From NCBI GenBank assembly GCA_036262075.1, contig DATAJO010000015.1, forward strand, positions 1 to 22,543: a stretch of 22,543 bases of DNA, written 5' to 3'. The position numbers and the translations under genes are program-made. The notes below the pieces were generated by a model. That model had not been told where the DNA came from, searched no databases, and saw nothing but the letters and a program-made list of their open reading frames with translations. The stretch is from JACDBZ01 sp036262075 (GTDB lineage: Bacteria; Chloroflexota; Limnocylindria; QHBO01). This document shows, piece by piece, positions 6,186-13,177 of this stretch. Position 1 is the first letter of the stretch. Each line of letters opens with the position of its first letter.

Positions 6186-7453
6186 CGCCGAGGGGCGCGG
6201 GATTTCCCTCCCGCGGCCTCCGCGCGGCTGCGGCGGTGGCGGTCGCCGATGAGGTCCCACAGCCGCTCGGCGACCTGGCGCTTCGGGAGCATCGGCCAGT
6301 CGGTCAGGGGGCCCTCGGCGCCGAAGACGGTCACCTTGTTCTCGTCCGAGCCGATCGCGTCGAACGGCCCGCCCACGACGTTGCCCACGATGAGGTCGAG
6401 GCCCTTGTCGCGCAGCTTGGCGGCGGCGTTGGCCTCGAGGTCGTCCGACTCGGCCGCGAAGCCGATGAGGAACGGGCGCACCTCGTCGGGCATCTCGCCG
6501 ACCTCGGCCACGATGTCCGGGTTCGGCACGAGCTCGATCTGGAGGTTGTCGCCGGAGCGCTTGATCTTGCGCTGGCTGGTGCGGGCCGGGGCGAAGTCGG
6601 CCACGGCGGCGGCCATGACCAGGATGTCGGCGCCGGGCGCGGCGCGCAGGACGGCCTCGCGCATCGTCTGCGCGGTCGTCGCCTCGACGACGGTCACGCC
6701 GCGCGGCGGGGTCACGCTCATGGCCCCGGCGATGAGCGTCACGGCCGCGCCGCGGTCGCGCGCCGCCTCGGCGATGGCGGCGCCCATCTTCCCGCTGCTC
6801 CGGTTGCCGATGAACCGCACCGGGTCGAGCGGCTCGCGCGTGCCGCCGGCGCTGACGACGACGTGAAGGCCGTCGAGGTCCCCTGCCCGGGCGAAGAGGT
6901 GCTCGACCTGGCCCACGATCGTCGACGGCTCGGCCAGGCGCCCGATCCCGGTCAGCCCGCTCGCCAGCTCGCCGACCTCCGGCTCGACGACGATGTAGCC
7001 GAACTCGCGGAGCGTCGCGACGTTGCGCTGGGTGGCGGGATGGGTCCACATCCCGGCGTCCATGGCCGGAGCGACGACGACCGGCGCGCGGCTGGCGCAG
7101 GCGATGGCCGTCACCGCGTCGCCGACCAGGCCGGCGGCCAGCTCGGCGATGAGGTTCGCCGTCGCCGGGGCGATGACGATGGCGTCGGCCGCCTCGGCGA
7201 GCTCGATGTGTGCGATCTGCTGGTCGCCGTCGAGCTCCATGACGTCGTGGAGCACCGGACGGTGGGTCAGGCTGGCGAACGTCAGGGGACCGACGAAGCG
7301 GGTCGCGGCGGGCGTCATCGCCACGTCGACGATCGCGCCACGCTCCGCGAGCAGCCGGACGAGGATGACCGCCTTGTAGGCGGCGATGCTGCCCGAGACC
7401 CCCACGACGATCCGGCGGCCGGCGAGCGAGGAGGACGTGGCCTGCTCGTTCAT
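6182..7453 (-). CDS. coaBC: Bifunctional phosphopantothenoylcysteine synthetase/decarboxylase
   Basis: This enzyme catalyses two consecutive coenzyme A steps: CTP-dependent coupling of cysteine to 4'-phosphopantothenate (CoaB) and FMN-dependent decarboxylation (CoaC). The 423-aa length is normal. The CoaC half has GVSGSIAAYK (18-27), His82 in AHIEL, PATANLIAELAAGLVGD (96-112) and PAMDAGMW (129-136). The usual Asn of PAMN is Asp132, and the substrate-flap Cys is Ser165 in LASGLTGIGRL; both variants need checking but Ser occurs in other lineages. The CoaB half starts about residue 195 with SAGGTREPLDPVRFIGNRSS and includes AAAVADF, KIKRSG and ENKVTVF. The ATG at 7453 overlaps the coaX TGA (ATGA), and the stop overlaps the panC GTG, giving a tightly coupled operon. 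An upstream in-frame extension to 7582 lies inside coaX and is rejected. Confidence 0.95.
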   Translation of the reverse strand: MNEQATSSSLAGRRIVVGVSGSIAAYKAVILVRLLAERGAIVDVAMTPAATRFVGPLTFASLTHRPVLHDVMELDGDQQIAHIELAEAADAIVIAPATANLIAELAAGLVGDAVTAIACASRAPVVVAPAMDAGMWTHPATQRNVATLREFGYIVVEPEVGELASGLTGIGRLAEPSTIVGQVEHLFARAGDLDGLHVVVSAGGTREPLDPVRFIGNRSSGKMGAAIAEAARDRGAAVTLIAGAMSVTPPRGVTVVEATTAQTMREAVLRAAPGADILVMAAAVADFAPARTSQRKIKRSGDNLQIELVPNPDIVAEVGEMPDEVRPFLIGFAAESDDLEANAAAKLRDKGLDLIVGNVVGGPFDAIGSDENKVTVFGAEGPLTDWPMLPKRQVAERLWDLIGDRHRRSRAEAAGGKSRAPRR

Positions 7454-8286
7454 CGCTCGGCCGGCTCCGCGGTGCGCTCGGTACGTTCCACGCGTGCGCG
7501 GGCTGCCTGCCACGCGTAGCGGATGCCGCGCAGCGTGAGGTCGGGCTCGACGGCGTCGATGCCCGGCACCTCGTGCAGCCACGGCTGGTGGGTGTAGCCG
7601 CCGGTCGCCACGACCGTGACGCGCGATCCGGTGGGGGAGCGCTCGATGAGCTCGCCCCGCAGCGCCGTCAGCAGCCCGCTCACCAGGCCGATGTAGCCGA
7701 GCACGGCGCCGGACTGCATGGCGTGGACGGTGTTCGCGCCGATCGCCGACGGCGGACGGCGCAGCTCGATGCGCGGCAGCTTCGACGCGCGTCCGACGAG
7801 CGCCTCGAGGCTGAGGCCCATGCCGGGCGCGATCGCGCCGCCGATGTAGGCGCCATCGGCGTCGACGAGGTCGAAGTTCGTGCTCGTGCCGAGGTCGATG
7901 ACGATCGCCGGCCCGCCGAACTCCTCGCGCGCGGCCAGCGCGTTGGCCAGCCGATCGGCTCCCGCCTCGGCCGGGCGGTCGATGCGGATGTCGAGGACGC
8001 CCGCCAGGCTGGCCGCGTCGACGAGGTGCGGCTGCGACCCCAGGCGCTCCGTGGCGAGACGCTCCCAGGTCTCGGTCAGCGGCGGCACGACCGAGGCCAG
8101 GGCGAGGGCATCGAGCTCCTCGAGCCGGTGGCCGTCGAGGGCGAGGAAGCCGGCGAGGGCCGAGGCGACCTCATCGGCGGTGGCGGCGGGACGCGTCGTC
8201 GCGCGCCACGAGCGCACGAGCTCGCCGTCCGCGAACAGGCCGAGCGTGACGTTCGTGTTGCCGATGTCGGCCGCCAGCAATTTCAC
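7450..8286 (-). CDS. coaX: Type III pantothenate kinase
   Basis: This kinase phosphorylates pantothenate, the first committed step of CoA synthesis; type III enzymes are not feedback-inhibited by CoA. The 278-aa protein has the ASKHA-fold phosphate-1 motif ADIGNTNV (6-13, Asp7), GADRLANA (109-116) and phosphate-2-like DLGTSTNFD (131-139), then GGAIAPG and ATGGYT. The GTG at 8286 is chosen because LLAADIGNTN is the normal CoaX N-terminus; longer in-frame versions up to 8400 would cross the promoter and the divergent gene. There is no Shine-Dalgarno; TAGAGT ends 7 nt before the GTG, so the mRNA is probably leaderless. It is the first gene of coaX-coaBC-panC. Confidence 0.95.
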   Translation of the reverse strand: MKLLAADIGNTNVTLGLFADGELVRSWRATTRPAATADEVASALAGFLALDGHRLEELDALALASVVPPLTETWERLATERLGSQPHLVDAASLAGVLDIRIDRPAEAGADRLANALAAREEFGGPAIVIDLGTSTNFDLVDADGAYIGGAIAPGMGLSLEALVGRASKLPRIELRRPPSAIGANTVHAMQSGAVLGYIGLVSGLLTALRGELIERSPTGSRVTVVATGGYTHQPWLHEVPGIDAVEPDLTLRGIRYAWQAARARVERTERTAEPAER

Positions 8287-8293
8287 GCTTCGT

Positions 8294-8299
8294 ACTCTA
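8294..8299 (-). promoter_or_regulatory. Extended -10 TGCTAGAGT for coaX, leaderless
   Basis: The minus strand reads TGCTAGAGT, an extended -10 (TGnTANNNT), ending 7 nt before the coaX GTG. Transcription would begin at or next to the start codon. The divergent promoter at 8344-8349 is only about 45 bp away. Confidence 0.55.
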
Positions 8300-8343
8300 G
8301 CAGCGGCACGGCGGGAAACCGCTTCGGGCGGCATGCCCGGTGC

Positions 8344-8349
8344 TAGACT
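8344..8349 (+). promoter_or_regulatory. Extended -10 TGCTAGACT for the 8381-11626 operon
   Basis: TGCTAGACT is an extended -10, placed 31 nt before the ATG at 8381, so the leader would be about 25 nt and has no clear Shine-Dalgarno. It faces away from the coaX promoter, and the two could share a regulator. Confidence 0.55.
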
Positions 8350-8380
8350 CGCCCACGATCCGCACGCGACGTGGCAGCCG

Positions 8381-8890
8381 ATGTCCGAGGCTCGCGCCAA
8401 GCTCTACATCAATACCGGGGTGGTCACCGCGCGCAGCGACATCTACAACATCCTGCGCCCCCTCCTGAAGCAGACCGTCACCTACACGTACTACCGCGGC
8501 TCGAAGGTCGAGTCGCGGGGCACCGGCTGGGTCGAGCGCATCGTCGTCGACCATCCCGAGGTCGCCTCGTACTTCACGCCGCTCTCGATCTGCCTCAACC
8601 TCGACTCGTTCGACTACCTCCAGTTCGACACGACGAGCGACCAGCTCCTCGTCTACACGCTCGTCATCGGCAACGAGCGGGTCGTGCTCGAGTTCGCCGC
8701 CGCGGGCGGCGGCCTGCCGGCCCCCCAGGCCACGGACGACGACGGCACCCCGATCACGACCACCCGGCCGCTGCCGCGCAACGCCGAGGAGTTCGCCCGC
8801 GACCTGCGCTTCATCCAGATGGAGCTCCTCATGTCGGCCGATGCCGACGCCGACGGCGACCGCGCGGACGACGACGAGGATCCCGCGTGA
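8381..8890 (+). CDS. Hypothetical protein with acidic C-terminal tail (169 aa)
   Basis: I do not recognise this family. Residues 1-120 look like a compact alpha/beta domain rich in Tyr and Thr (KLYINTGVV, TYTYYRGSKVESRGTGW, FDYLQFDTTSDQLLVYTLV), with no signal peptide, membrane segment or cysteine pair (one Cys in LSICLNL). The last ~16 residues are almost all Asp/Ala/Glu and probably disordered. The ATG at 8381 is the natural start after the promoter at 8344; the alternative long frame from 7880 is antisense to coaX. The stop overlaps the GTG of the M16 peptidase gene (GTGA), so it is co-translated with that peptidase, which is the only clue to its role. Confidence 0.82.
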   Translation: MSEARAKLYINTGVVTARSDIYNILRPLLKQTVTYTYYRGSKVESRGTGWVERIVVDHPEVASYFTPLSICLNLDSFDYLQFDTTSDQLLVYTLVIGNERVVLEFAAAGGGLPAPQATDDDGTPITTTRPLPRNAEEFARDLRFIQMELLMSADADADGDRADDDEDPA

Positions 8891-10224
8891 CGGTCGCCCC
8901 CGCGCGAACGCGGACACGCGGCGCGGCCGCCGCGGCGGCGCCCCATCGGCGAACCGTCCTGCCGAGCGGGCTGCGGGTCGTGACCCAGGCCATGCCCGGC
9001 GCGCGCTCGGCCAGCGTCGCCATCTTCGTGCCGGTCGGCTCGCGGCACGAGGACGAGAAGCGGGCCGGCCTGTCGCACCTCCTCGAGCACCTCGTGTTCA
9101 AGGGCACGCGTGGCTACCCCGAGCCCGGGGCGCTGTCGCAGCGGGTCGAGGGCGTCGGCGGCAGCGTCAACGCCAGCACCGATCGCGAGGTGACGGTGTA
9201 CAGCGCCAAGGTGACCGCCGGGCACGCCGACGTCGCGCTCGAAGCGGTGAGCGAGCTCGCCCTCCGTCCGCTCCTGCGCCGCCGGGACCTGCGGTCCGAG
9301 AAGCCGATCATCATCGACGAGATCCGGATGTACGTGGACTCGCCGTCCGACCACGTGTTCACCCTGTTCGACGAGCTCCTGTTCGGGCGGCATCCGCTCG
9401 GCCGGGAGATCGCCGGCACGATCGGATCCGTGCGGCGCGCGCGCCACGATGCCGTCGTCGAGCACTGGCGAGCCGCCTACCAGCCTTCGTCGCTCGTGCT
9501 CTCGGTCGCCGGCGCGGTCGACCATCGGGCCGTCCTCCGCGTCGCGGCCGACTGGATCGCCGATGGCCCCGACCTCGACGACGGTCCGCCGCCCGAGCCG
9601 CCGAAGGCCGCCGGTGCCCCGGAGTTCGCGGCGCCCGGCTCGATGCGGATCGCGTATCGCCGCCTGTCGCAGGGCAACCTGTGCCTCGGCATGCCCGGCG
9701 TGGCGCGCGACCACCCCGACCGCTGGGCGCTCGACCTGCTCGGCGCGATCCTCGGCGACGGCATGGGCAGCCGGCTGTTCCTCGACCTCCGGGAGCGGCG
9801 ATCGCTCGTGTACGACGTCTCGACCTTCAGCGCCTCGTACGCCGATACCGGCACGTTCGGCGTCCACGCCGGCTTCGATCCGGAGGACGCGCGGGCGGTC
9901 GTGTCGGCGATCGTCGAGCAGCTCGACCGGATCACCAGCGAGCCCGTCTCGCACGAGGAGCTCGAGCGCGCTCGAGCGTACACCCGCGGCCGTCTCGAGC
10001 TGCGCATGGAGGACTCGGGCGCCGTCGCCGGCTGGCTCGGGTCCGGCGAGACGCTCCTGCCGCGCATCCTCACCGTCGACGAGGTCATCGAGCGCCTCGA
10101 GGCGGTGGACACCGACGACCTCCTCGCGGTCGCCCAGCGCTACCTCGAGCCGGCGAAGGCCCGCCTCGCCGTGCTCGGGCCGTTCCGGTCGCGCTCGCCG
10201 TTCGAGCGCGCCCTGCGCGTGTGA
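8887..10224 (+). CDS. M16 family zinc metallopeptidase (processing-peptidase type)
   Basis: This is a single-domain-pair M16B peptidase of 445 aa, related to mitochondrial processing peptidase and bacterial PqqL/YmxG-type enzymes. The N-terminal half has the inverted zinc motif HLLEH (64-68, Glu67 catalytic) and the distal zinc ligand Glu145 in IIIDEIRMYVDSP, 76 residues after the motif. The C-terminal half has GDGMGSRLF and the substrate-binding R/Y pair in RRSLVYDV. All catalytic residues are present, so it should be active, probably as a homodimer in the cytoplasm; no signal peptide is seen. The GTG at 8887 overlaps the upstream stop (GTGA), and homology (TVLPSGLRVV) starts 22 residues in. 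The first ~20 residues are Ala/Arg-rich and poorly defined. Substrate unknown. Confidence 0.93.
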   Translation: MTVAPARTRTRGAAAAAAPHRRTVLPSGLRVVTQAMPGARSASVAIFVPVGSRHEDEKRAGLSHLLEHLVFKGTRGYPEPGALSQRVEGVGGSVNASTDREVTVYSAKVTAGHADVALEAVSELALRPLLRRRDLRSEKPIIIDEIRMYVDSPSDHVFTLFDELLFGRHPLGREIAGTIGSVRRARHDAVVEHWRAAYQPSSLVLSVAGAVDHRAVLRVAADWIADGPDLDDGPPPEPPKAAGAPEFAAPGSMRIAYRRLSQGNLCLGMPGVARDHPDRWALDLLGAILGDGMGSRLFLDLRERRSLVYDVSTFSASYADTGTFGVHAGFDPEDARAVVSAIVEQLDRITSEPVSHEELERARAYTRGRLELRMEDSGAVAGWLGSGETLLPRILTVDEVIERLEAVDTDDLLAVAQRYLEPAKARLAVLGPFRSRSPFERALRV

Positions 10225-11120
10225 GCCCCACGCCACGGGCCGACGACGAGCGGCCCGACGAGGAGCCGACGAGCGAGGAGGAGCCGTCCCCCGAGGAGAC
10301 GCCATCCGAGGAGGTCGAGGAGGCCGCGCCGGAGCAGGCTCGATCCGACGACGTCCACGTCATCGACCTCGTGCCGGACGAGATGGCGCTCGCCCGCGGC
10401 CAGCTCGACGCGGGACTCGCGCTGCTGGCGGAGGGCACGGTACGGCGTCGCCTGGCCCGCCTCGAGGCCGACGGCGCGTCGGCGGCGGACGAGACCGATG
10501 CGCTGCGCGTGCTCCTCGCCGAGGCGCTGTGGCGCCAGGGCCGCCTCGTCGGCGCGCGCCACGCGCTGGACGGGATCCGGGCCGGCAGCCCGCAGCGCCG
10601 GCTGCCGATCGCGATGCTCGTCGAGGCCGATGCGCTGGCCGCGGCGGGGGAGCGCGACCGCGCGACCGGGGTCATGGAGCGGGTCGTGGCCGCCATCGGG
10701 GTCGACGCCGCGCACGAGCTTCGCGGCGACCGGCCCGGACCGCTCGCCTGGCCGCTGCCGTCGGCCCTTGCGCCGCAGCCGCCGGAGCCGGGTCGAGCGC
10801 CGTGGGCCGCCGACCGCGGCGGCGAGGAGCCGGAGAAGCCCGAGGTCGACGACGACCGGGTCGCCGCGGCGCGCGGCAGGCTGGAGGAGGCGCGCGTCGC
10901 CTACGTCGCCGGCGCGCTCGAGCGCGGGGACGACGAGCTGGCCATCGCCACGCGGCTCGATCCGTCGCTCGCCGCGGACGGCGGGGCGCTCATCGAGCCG
11001 ACCCTCGGCGGGCAGCCGGCGGCGGAGCGTCTGCTACTCTACGGCGACCTGCTTCGCGCCGCGGGACGCGAGGTCGAGGCGAACGAGGCCTACGACCGCG
11101 CCGCCGGCCAGCGGAGCTGA
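10221..11120 (+). CDS. Hypothetical alpha-helical repeat (TPR-like) protein
   Basis: The 299-aa protein has no recognised family. Residues 1-45 are strongly acidic and Pro-rich with repeated EEPT/EEPS/EETP units, probably disordered. Residues 50-170 and 220-299 look like degenerate tetratricopeptide helices (ALARGQLDAGLALLAEG, ARVAYVAGALERGDDELAIA, LLLYGDLLRAAGREVEANEA). A Pro-rich linker (about 180-215) separates them. The GTG start overlaps the M16 stop (GTGA), so the two are coupled, and a scaffold or substrate-handling partner for the peptidase is possible. An internal start at MALARGQL (residue about 55) would remove the acidic region. Function unknown. Confidence 0.78.
   Translation: MSPTPRADDERPDEEPTSEEEPSPEETPSEEVEEAAPEQARSDDVHVIDLVPDEMALARGQLDAGLALLAEGTVRRRLARLEADGASAADETDALRVLLAEALWRQGRLVGARHALDGIRAGSPQRRLPIAMLVEADALAAAGERDRATGVMERVVAAIGVDAAHELRGDRPGPLAWPLPSALAPQPPEPGRAPWAADRGGEEPEKPEVDDDRVAAARGRLEEARVAYVAGALERGDDELAIATRLDPSLAADGGALIEPTLGGQPAAERLLLYGDLLRAAGREVEANEAYDRAAGQRS
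11032..11040 (+). promoter_or_regulatory. Possible internal promoter before ndk
   Basis: TGCTACTCT inside the upstream gene fits an extended -10 (TGnTANNNT) about 120 nt before ndk. It uses the codon CTA, which is rare in this GC-rich region, hinting at a constraint beyond coding. This is weak evidence. Confidence 0.22.
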
Positions 11121-11161
11121 CCCGCACCTCGCACCCATCGCACCAGGAGCCGCACCTCGTC

Positions 11162-11626
11162 ATGCAGCGCACCCTCGTCCTCGCCAAGCCCGACGCCGTG
11201 CAGCGCGGCCTCGTCGGCGAGATCATCGGCCGCTTCGAGCGCAAGGGCCTCAAGGTCGTCGGCCTGCGGCTCCTGTCCGTCCCGCGCGACATGGCCGAGC
11301 AGCACTACGCCGTCCACGCCGGCAAGCACTTCTACGCGGGCCTCGTCGAGTTCATCACCTCCGGCCCGGTGGCGGCCATCGCGCTCGAGGGGCCGGACGC
11401 CATCGCCGTCGTGCGCAAGATGGTCGGCAAGACGATGCCGAACGAGGCCGAGCCCGGGACGATCCGCGGCGACCTCGGGGTCAGCGGCCTGCGCAACCTC
11501 ATCCACGCCTCGGATGCGACCGATACCGCCGAGGCGGAGCTGGCGCTCTGGTTCGGCGACGCGCTCGTCGACTACGAGCGCGCGATCGACACCTGGATCG
11601 TGGCCGAGGAGCCGGCGCGGGCCTGA
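11162..11626 (+). CDS. ndk: Nucleoside diphosphate kinase
   Basis: Ndk transfers the gamma phosphate of ATP to nucleoside diphosphates through a phosphohistidine and balances NTP pools. The 154-aa protein starts with the classic RTLVLAKPDAVQRGLVGEII and carries the active-site His115 in NLIHASD, where the usual Gly of HGSD is Ala. Lys9 and the KPDAV segment are intact. The ATG at 11162 is preceded by CAGGAG about 12 nt upstream. It is the last gene of the operon that begins at 8381, 41 nt after the preceding stop, and may also have its own promoter. Length and motifs are normal for the family. Confidence 0.97.
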   Translation: MQRTLVLAKPDAVQRGLVGEIIGRFERKGLKVVGLRLLSVPRDMAEQHYAVHAGKHFYAGLVEFITSGPVAAIALEGPDAIAVVRKMVGKTMPNEAEPGTIRGDLGVSGLRNLIHASDATDTAEAELALWFGDALVDYERAIDTWIVAEEPARA

Positions 11627-11633
11627 CGGGACT

Positions 11634-11658
11634 GCCCGGCCGCGCGGTCCAGCCGGGC
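11634..11658. terminator. Hairpin between convergent ndk and lepB
   Basis: GCCCGGC (11634-11640) pairs with GCCGGGC (11652-11658) around an 11-nt loop, in the 34-nt gap between the two convergent stop codons. No U tract flanks it. It may act in both directions. Confidence 0.5.
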
Positions 11659-11660
11659 GG

Positions 11661-12338
11661 CTACGGCGTGGCGGCCTCGAGCGCCGGGTACGACGGCCGC
11701 TCGATGAGCCCGATGCGGTCGAGCGGGAAGTAGCGCACCCAGGCACGGCCGAGGATGTCGTCCTCGGCGATCGGCCCGAAGGTCCGGCTGTCCTGGCTCG
11801 AGGTGCGGTTGTCGCCGAGCACGAAGTACTCGTCCTCGCCGACGGTCCAGCTCTGCGGGCAGTTCGGCCGCGTGCACAGCGTCGGGGCCGGAGCCCCATC
11901 GGCGTCGGTGACGATGTACGGCTCCTCGATGCGCACCGGGCTCGCGCCGGGCTGCGTGACGAAGACGCGGCCGTTCTCGAGCGAGACCGTGTCGCCGGGC
12001 AGGCCGATGATGCGCTTGATGAACGGGATGCCATCGGGCGACAGGCCGGACCCCTCCGGCGGGTCGAACACGACGATGTCGCCGTAGTGGAAGCCGTCGA
12101 ACCGGGTCGTCAGCTTGTCGATGAGGATGTACTCGCCCTCGACGATGGTCGGCACCATCGAGCTCTGCTGGACCTCGAACGGCTGCGCCACGAAGTTGTG
12201 GATGACGAGGTAGATGAGGAGGGTGAGGACGAGCGTCTCGACGACCTCGAACGCGCAGCCGAGGGCGCGTCGCGAACCGGCGCGCTCGCTCGTTGCGGGC
12301 GCGCCGGAGGAGTCGCTCTCGTCAGGGAGGTAGGTCAT
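11661..12338 (-). CDS. lepB: Signal peptidase I
   Basis: LepB cleaves signal peptides from exported proteins at the outer face of the cytoplasmic membrane. The 225-aa protein has a short cytoplasmic N-terminus and one membrane anchor (about residues 30-50, VVETLVLTLLIYLVIHNFV). The nucleophile is Ser60 in QPFEVQQSSMVPT and the general base Lys108 in FIKRIIGLPGD. The family box GDNRTSSQDSR (175-185) follows. A short insertion holds two cysteines (155 and 160, CTRPNC). It is transcribed convergently to ndk and divergently from the phosphatase at 12405. The leader is about 23 nt, with only a weak AAGG before the ATG. Confidence 0.96.
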   Translation of the reverse strand: MTYLPDESDSSGAPATSERAGSRRALGCAFEVVETLVLTLLIYLVIHNFVAQPFEVQQSSMVPTIVEGEYILIDKLTTRFDGFHYGDIVVFDPPEGSGLSPDGIPFIKRIIGLPGDTVSLENGRVFVTQPGASPVRIEEPYIVTDADGAPAPTLCTRPNCPQSWTVGEDEYFVLGDNRTSSQDSRTFGPIAEDDILGRAWVRYFPLDRIGLIERPSYPALEAATP

Positions 12339-12367
12339 CGGCCTTGGGCTGCGAAGTGGGCCGGGTC

Positions 12368-12373
12368 AGGATA
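12368..12373 (-). promoter_or_regulatory. -10 element TATCCT for lepB
   Basis: The minus strand reads GCTATCCT, with the hexamer ending 29 nt before the lepB ATG. No clear -35 is seen. It lies back to back with the plus-strand promoter at 12389-12394. Confidence 0.42.
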
Positions 12374-12388
12374 GCGTACAGCCTCCGC

Positions 12389-12394
12389 TAGACT
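12389..12394 (+). promoter_or_regulatory. -10 element TAGACT, near-leaderless
   Basis: GCTAGACT ends 10 nt before the ATG at 12405. A start about 7 nt downstream would leave a leader of only 3-4 nt, too short for a Shine-Dalgarno. Confidence 0.5.
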
Positions 12395-12404
12395 CGGCCA
12401 TCCG

Positions 12405-13073
12405 ATGGGCAGCCTCATCCTCGTCCGCCACGCCACGACCGATGCCGCCGCGAGCGGCCGCAACCTCGGGCGCCGGACCGATCCCGACCTCAGCCCGGAG
12501 GGGCACGAGCTGGCCCGTCGCCTCGGCGCGACGCTGCGGAGGGAGGTCGAGGCGCTGCCGCACGACGACCTGCGCTTCGTGACGAGCCCGGCGACGCGCT
12601 GCCGACGCACGATCGAGCCGGTGATGGCGGCGCTGGGGGGCGGCCCGGAGCGGCTCGAGGTCGAGCCGGGGCTGTGGGAGATCGACTACGGCGCCTGGGA
12701 CGGCCTGACCGCCGACGAGTGCCGGCAGCGCGATCCCGAGCTCCGCGCGCGCTGGGAGGCCGACCCGTACGCCACCGCCTGCCCCGACGGCGAGAGCGGC
12801 GCCGACGTCGCGGAGCGCGCCTTCGCGACCCTCGAGCCGCTCGAGGATTGGCTTGCCGCCGACCGGGCACGCTGCGCGATCGTCGTGGCCCACAACCACG
12901 TCAACCGTCTGCGGCTGTGCGCCCTCTTCGGCTGGCCGATGCGCGAGTACCGCCGCCGCGTGTCGCAGGACCCCGGCGGGTACAGCATCATCGGCTTCGG
13001 CGGGGATCCTCCGGTCATCCGCCGCGTGAACGCGATGCCGGCGCACGTCGGGGTTGGCACGCAATCCGCATAG
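12405..13073 (+). CDS. Histidine phosphatase (phosphoglycerate mutase-like) family protein
   Basis: This is a 222-aa member of the histidine phosphatase superfamily. The phosphate-accepting His9 lies in LILVRHATTD (Arg8, His9; RHA in place of the common RHG). TSPATRCRRTIEP gives the second arginine, WEIDYGAWDG the acidic residue, and AHNHVNRLR the distal His163, where the usual HGG is HNH. The protein is complete and probably active, but substrates of this family range from sugar phosphates to alpha-ribazole phosphate and cannot be assigned; there are no cobalamin genes nearby to support CobC. The start at 12405 follows an almost leaderless promoter. It is upstream of rpoN by 104 nt, and its 3' end contains a sigma-54-like sequence. 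Confidence 0.9.
   Translation: MGSLILVRHATTDAAASGRNLGRRTDPDLSPEGHELARRLGATLRREVEALPHDDLRFVTSPATRCRRTIEPVMAALGGGPERLEVEPGLWEIDYGAWDGLTADECRQRDPELRARWEADPYATACPDGESGADVAERAFATLEPLEDWLAADRARCAIVVAHNHVNRLRLCALFGWPMREYRRRVSQDPGGYSIIGFGGDPPVIRRVNAMPAHVGVGTQSA
13055..13070 (+). promoter_or_regulatory. Candidate sigma-54 (-24/-12) promoter before rpoN
   Basis: TGGCACGCAATCCGCA has the full -24 half TGGCACG and the correct GG-N10-GC spacing; the -12 half is CCGCA in place of TTGCA. It overlaps the end of the phosphatase gene and points at rpoN, about 97 nt of leader away. GC-rich DNA produces such matches by chance, and no activator site is visible. Confidence 0.25.
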
Positions 13074-13138
13074 GGGCGGATCGCGGAGGAGCGCTTGCTC
13101 ACCCGCCCGGCCCGATCGGCGCCTCCCGAGCGTCACCC

Positions 13139-13144
13139 TATACT
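13139..13144 (+). promoter_or_regulatory. -10 element TATACT for rpoN
   Basis: TATACT lies 33 nt before the rpoN ATG, with a GAGG about 5 nt before the start as a weak ribosome site. There is no good -35. This is the more ordinary promoter choice for rpoN. Confidence 0.42.
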
Positions 13145-13177
13145 GGGTCGGCACCCGAGTCTCTCCCGCGAGGTCCC

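Noticed and set aside
7454..7582. N-terminal extension of coaBC to an upstream ATG at 7582
   Set aside because: The added residues are Arg/Ala-rich and lie inside coaX; the ATGA overlap at 7450-7453 gives a natural start.
8287..8400. N-terminal extension of coaX to an upstream ATG at 8400
   Set aside because: It would cross two divergent promoters and the start of the 8381 gene; CoaX homology begins at the GTG at 8286.
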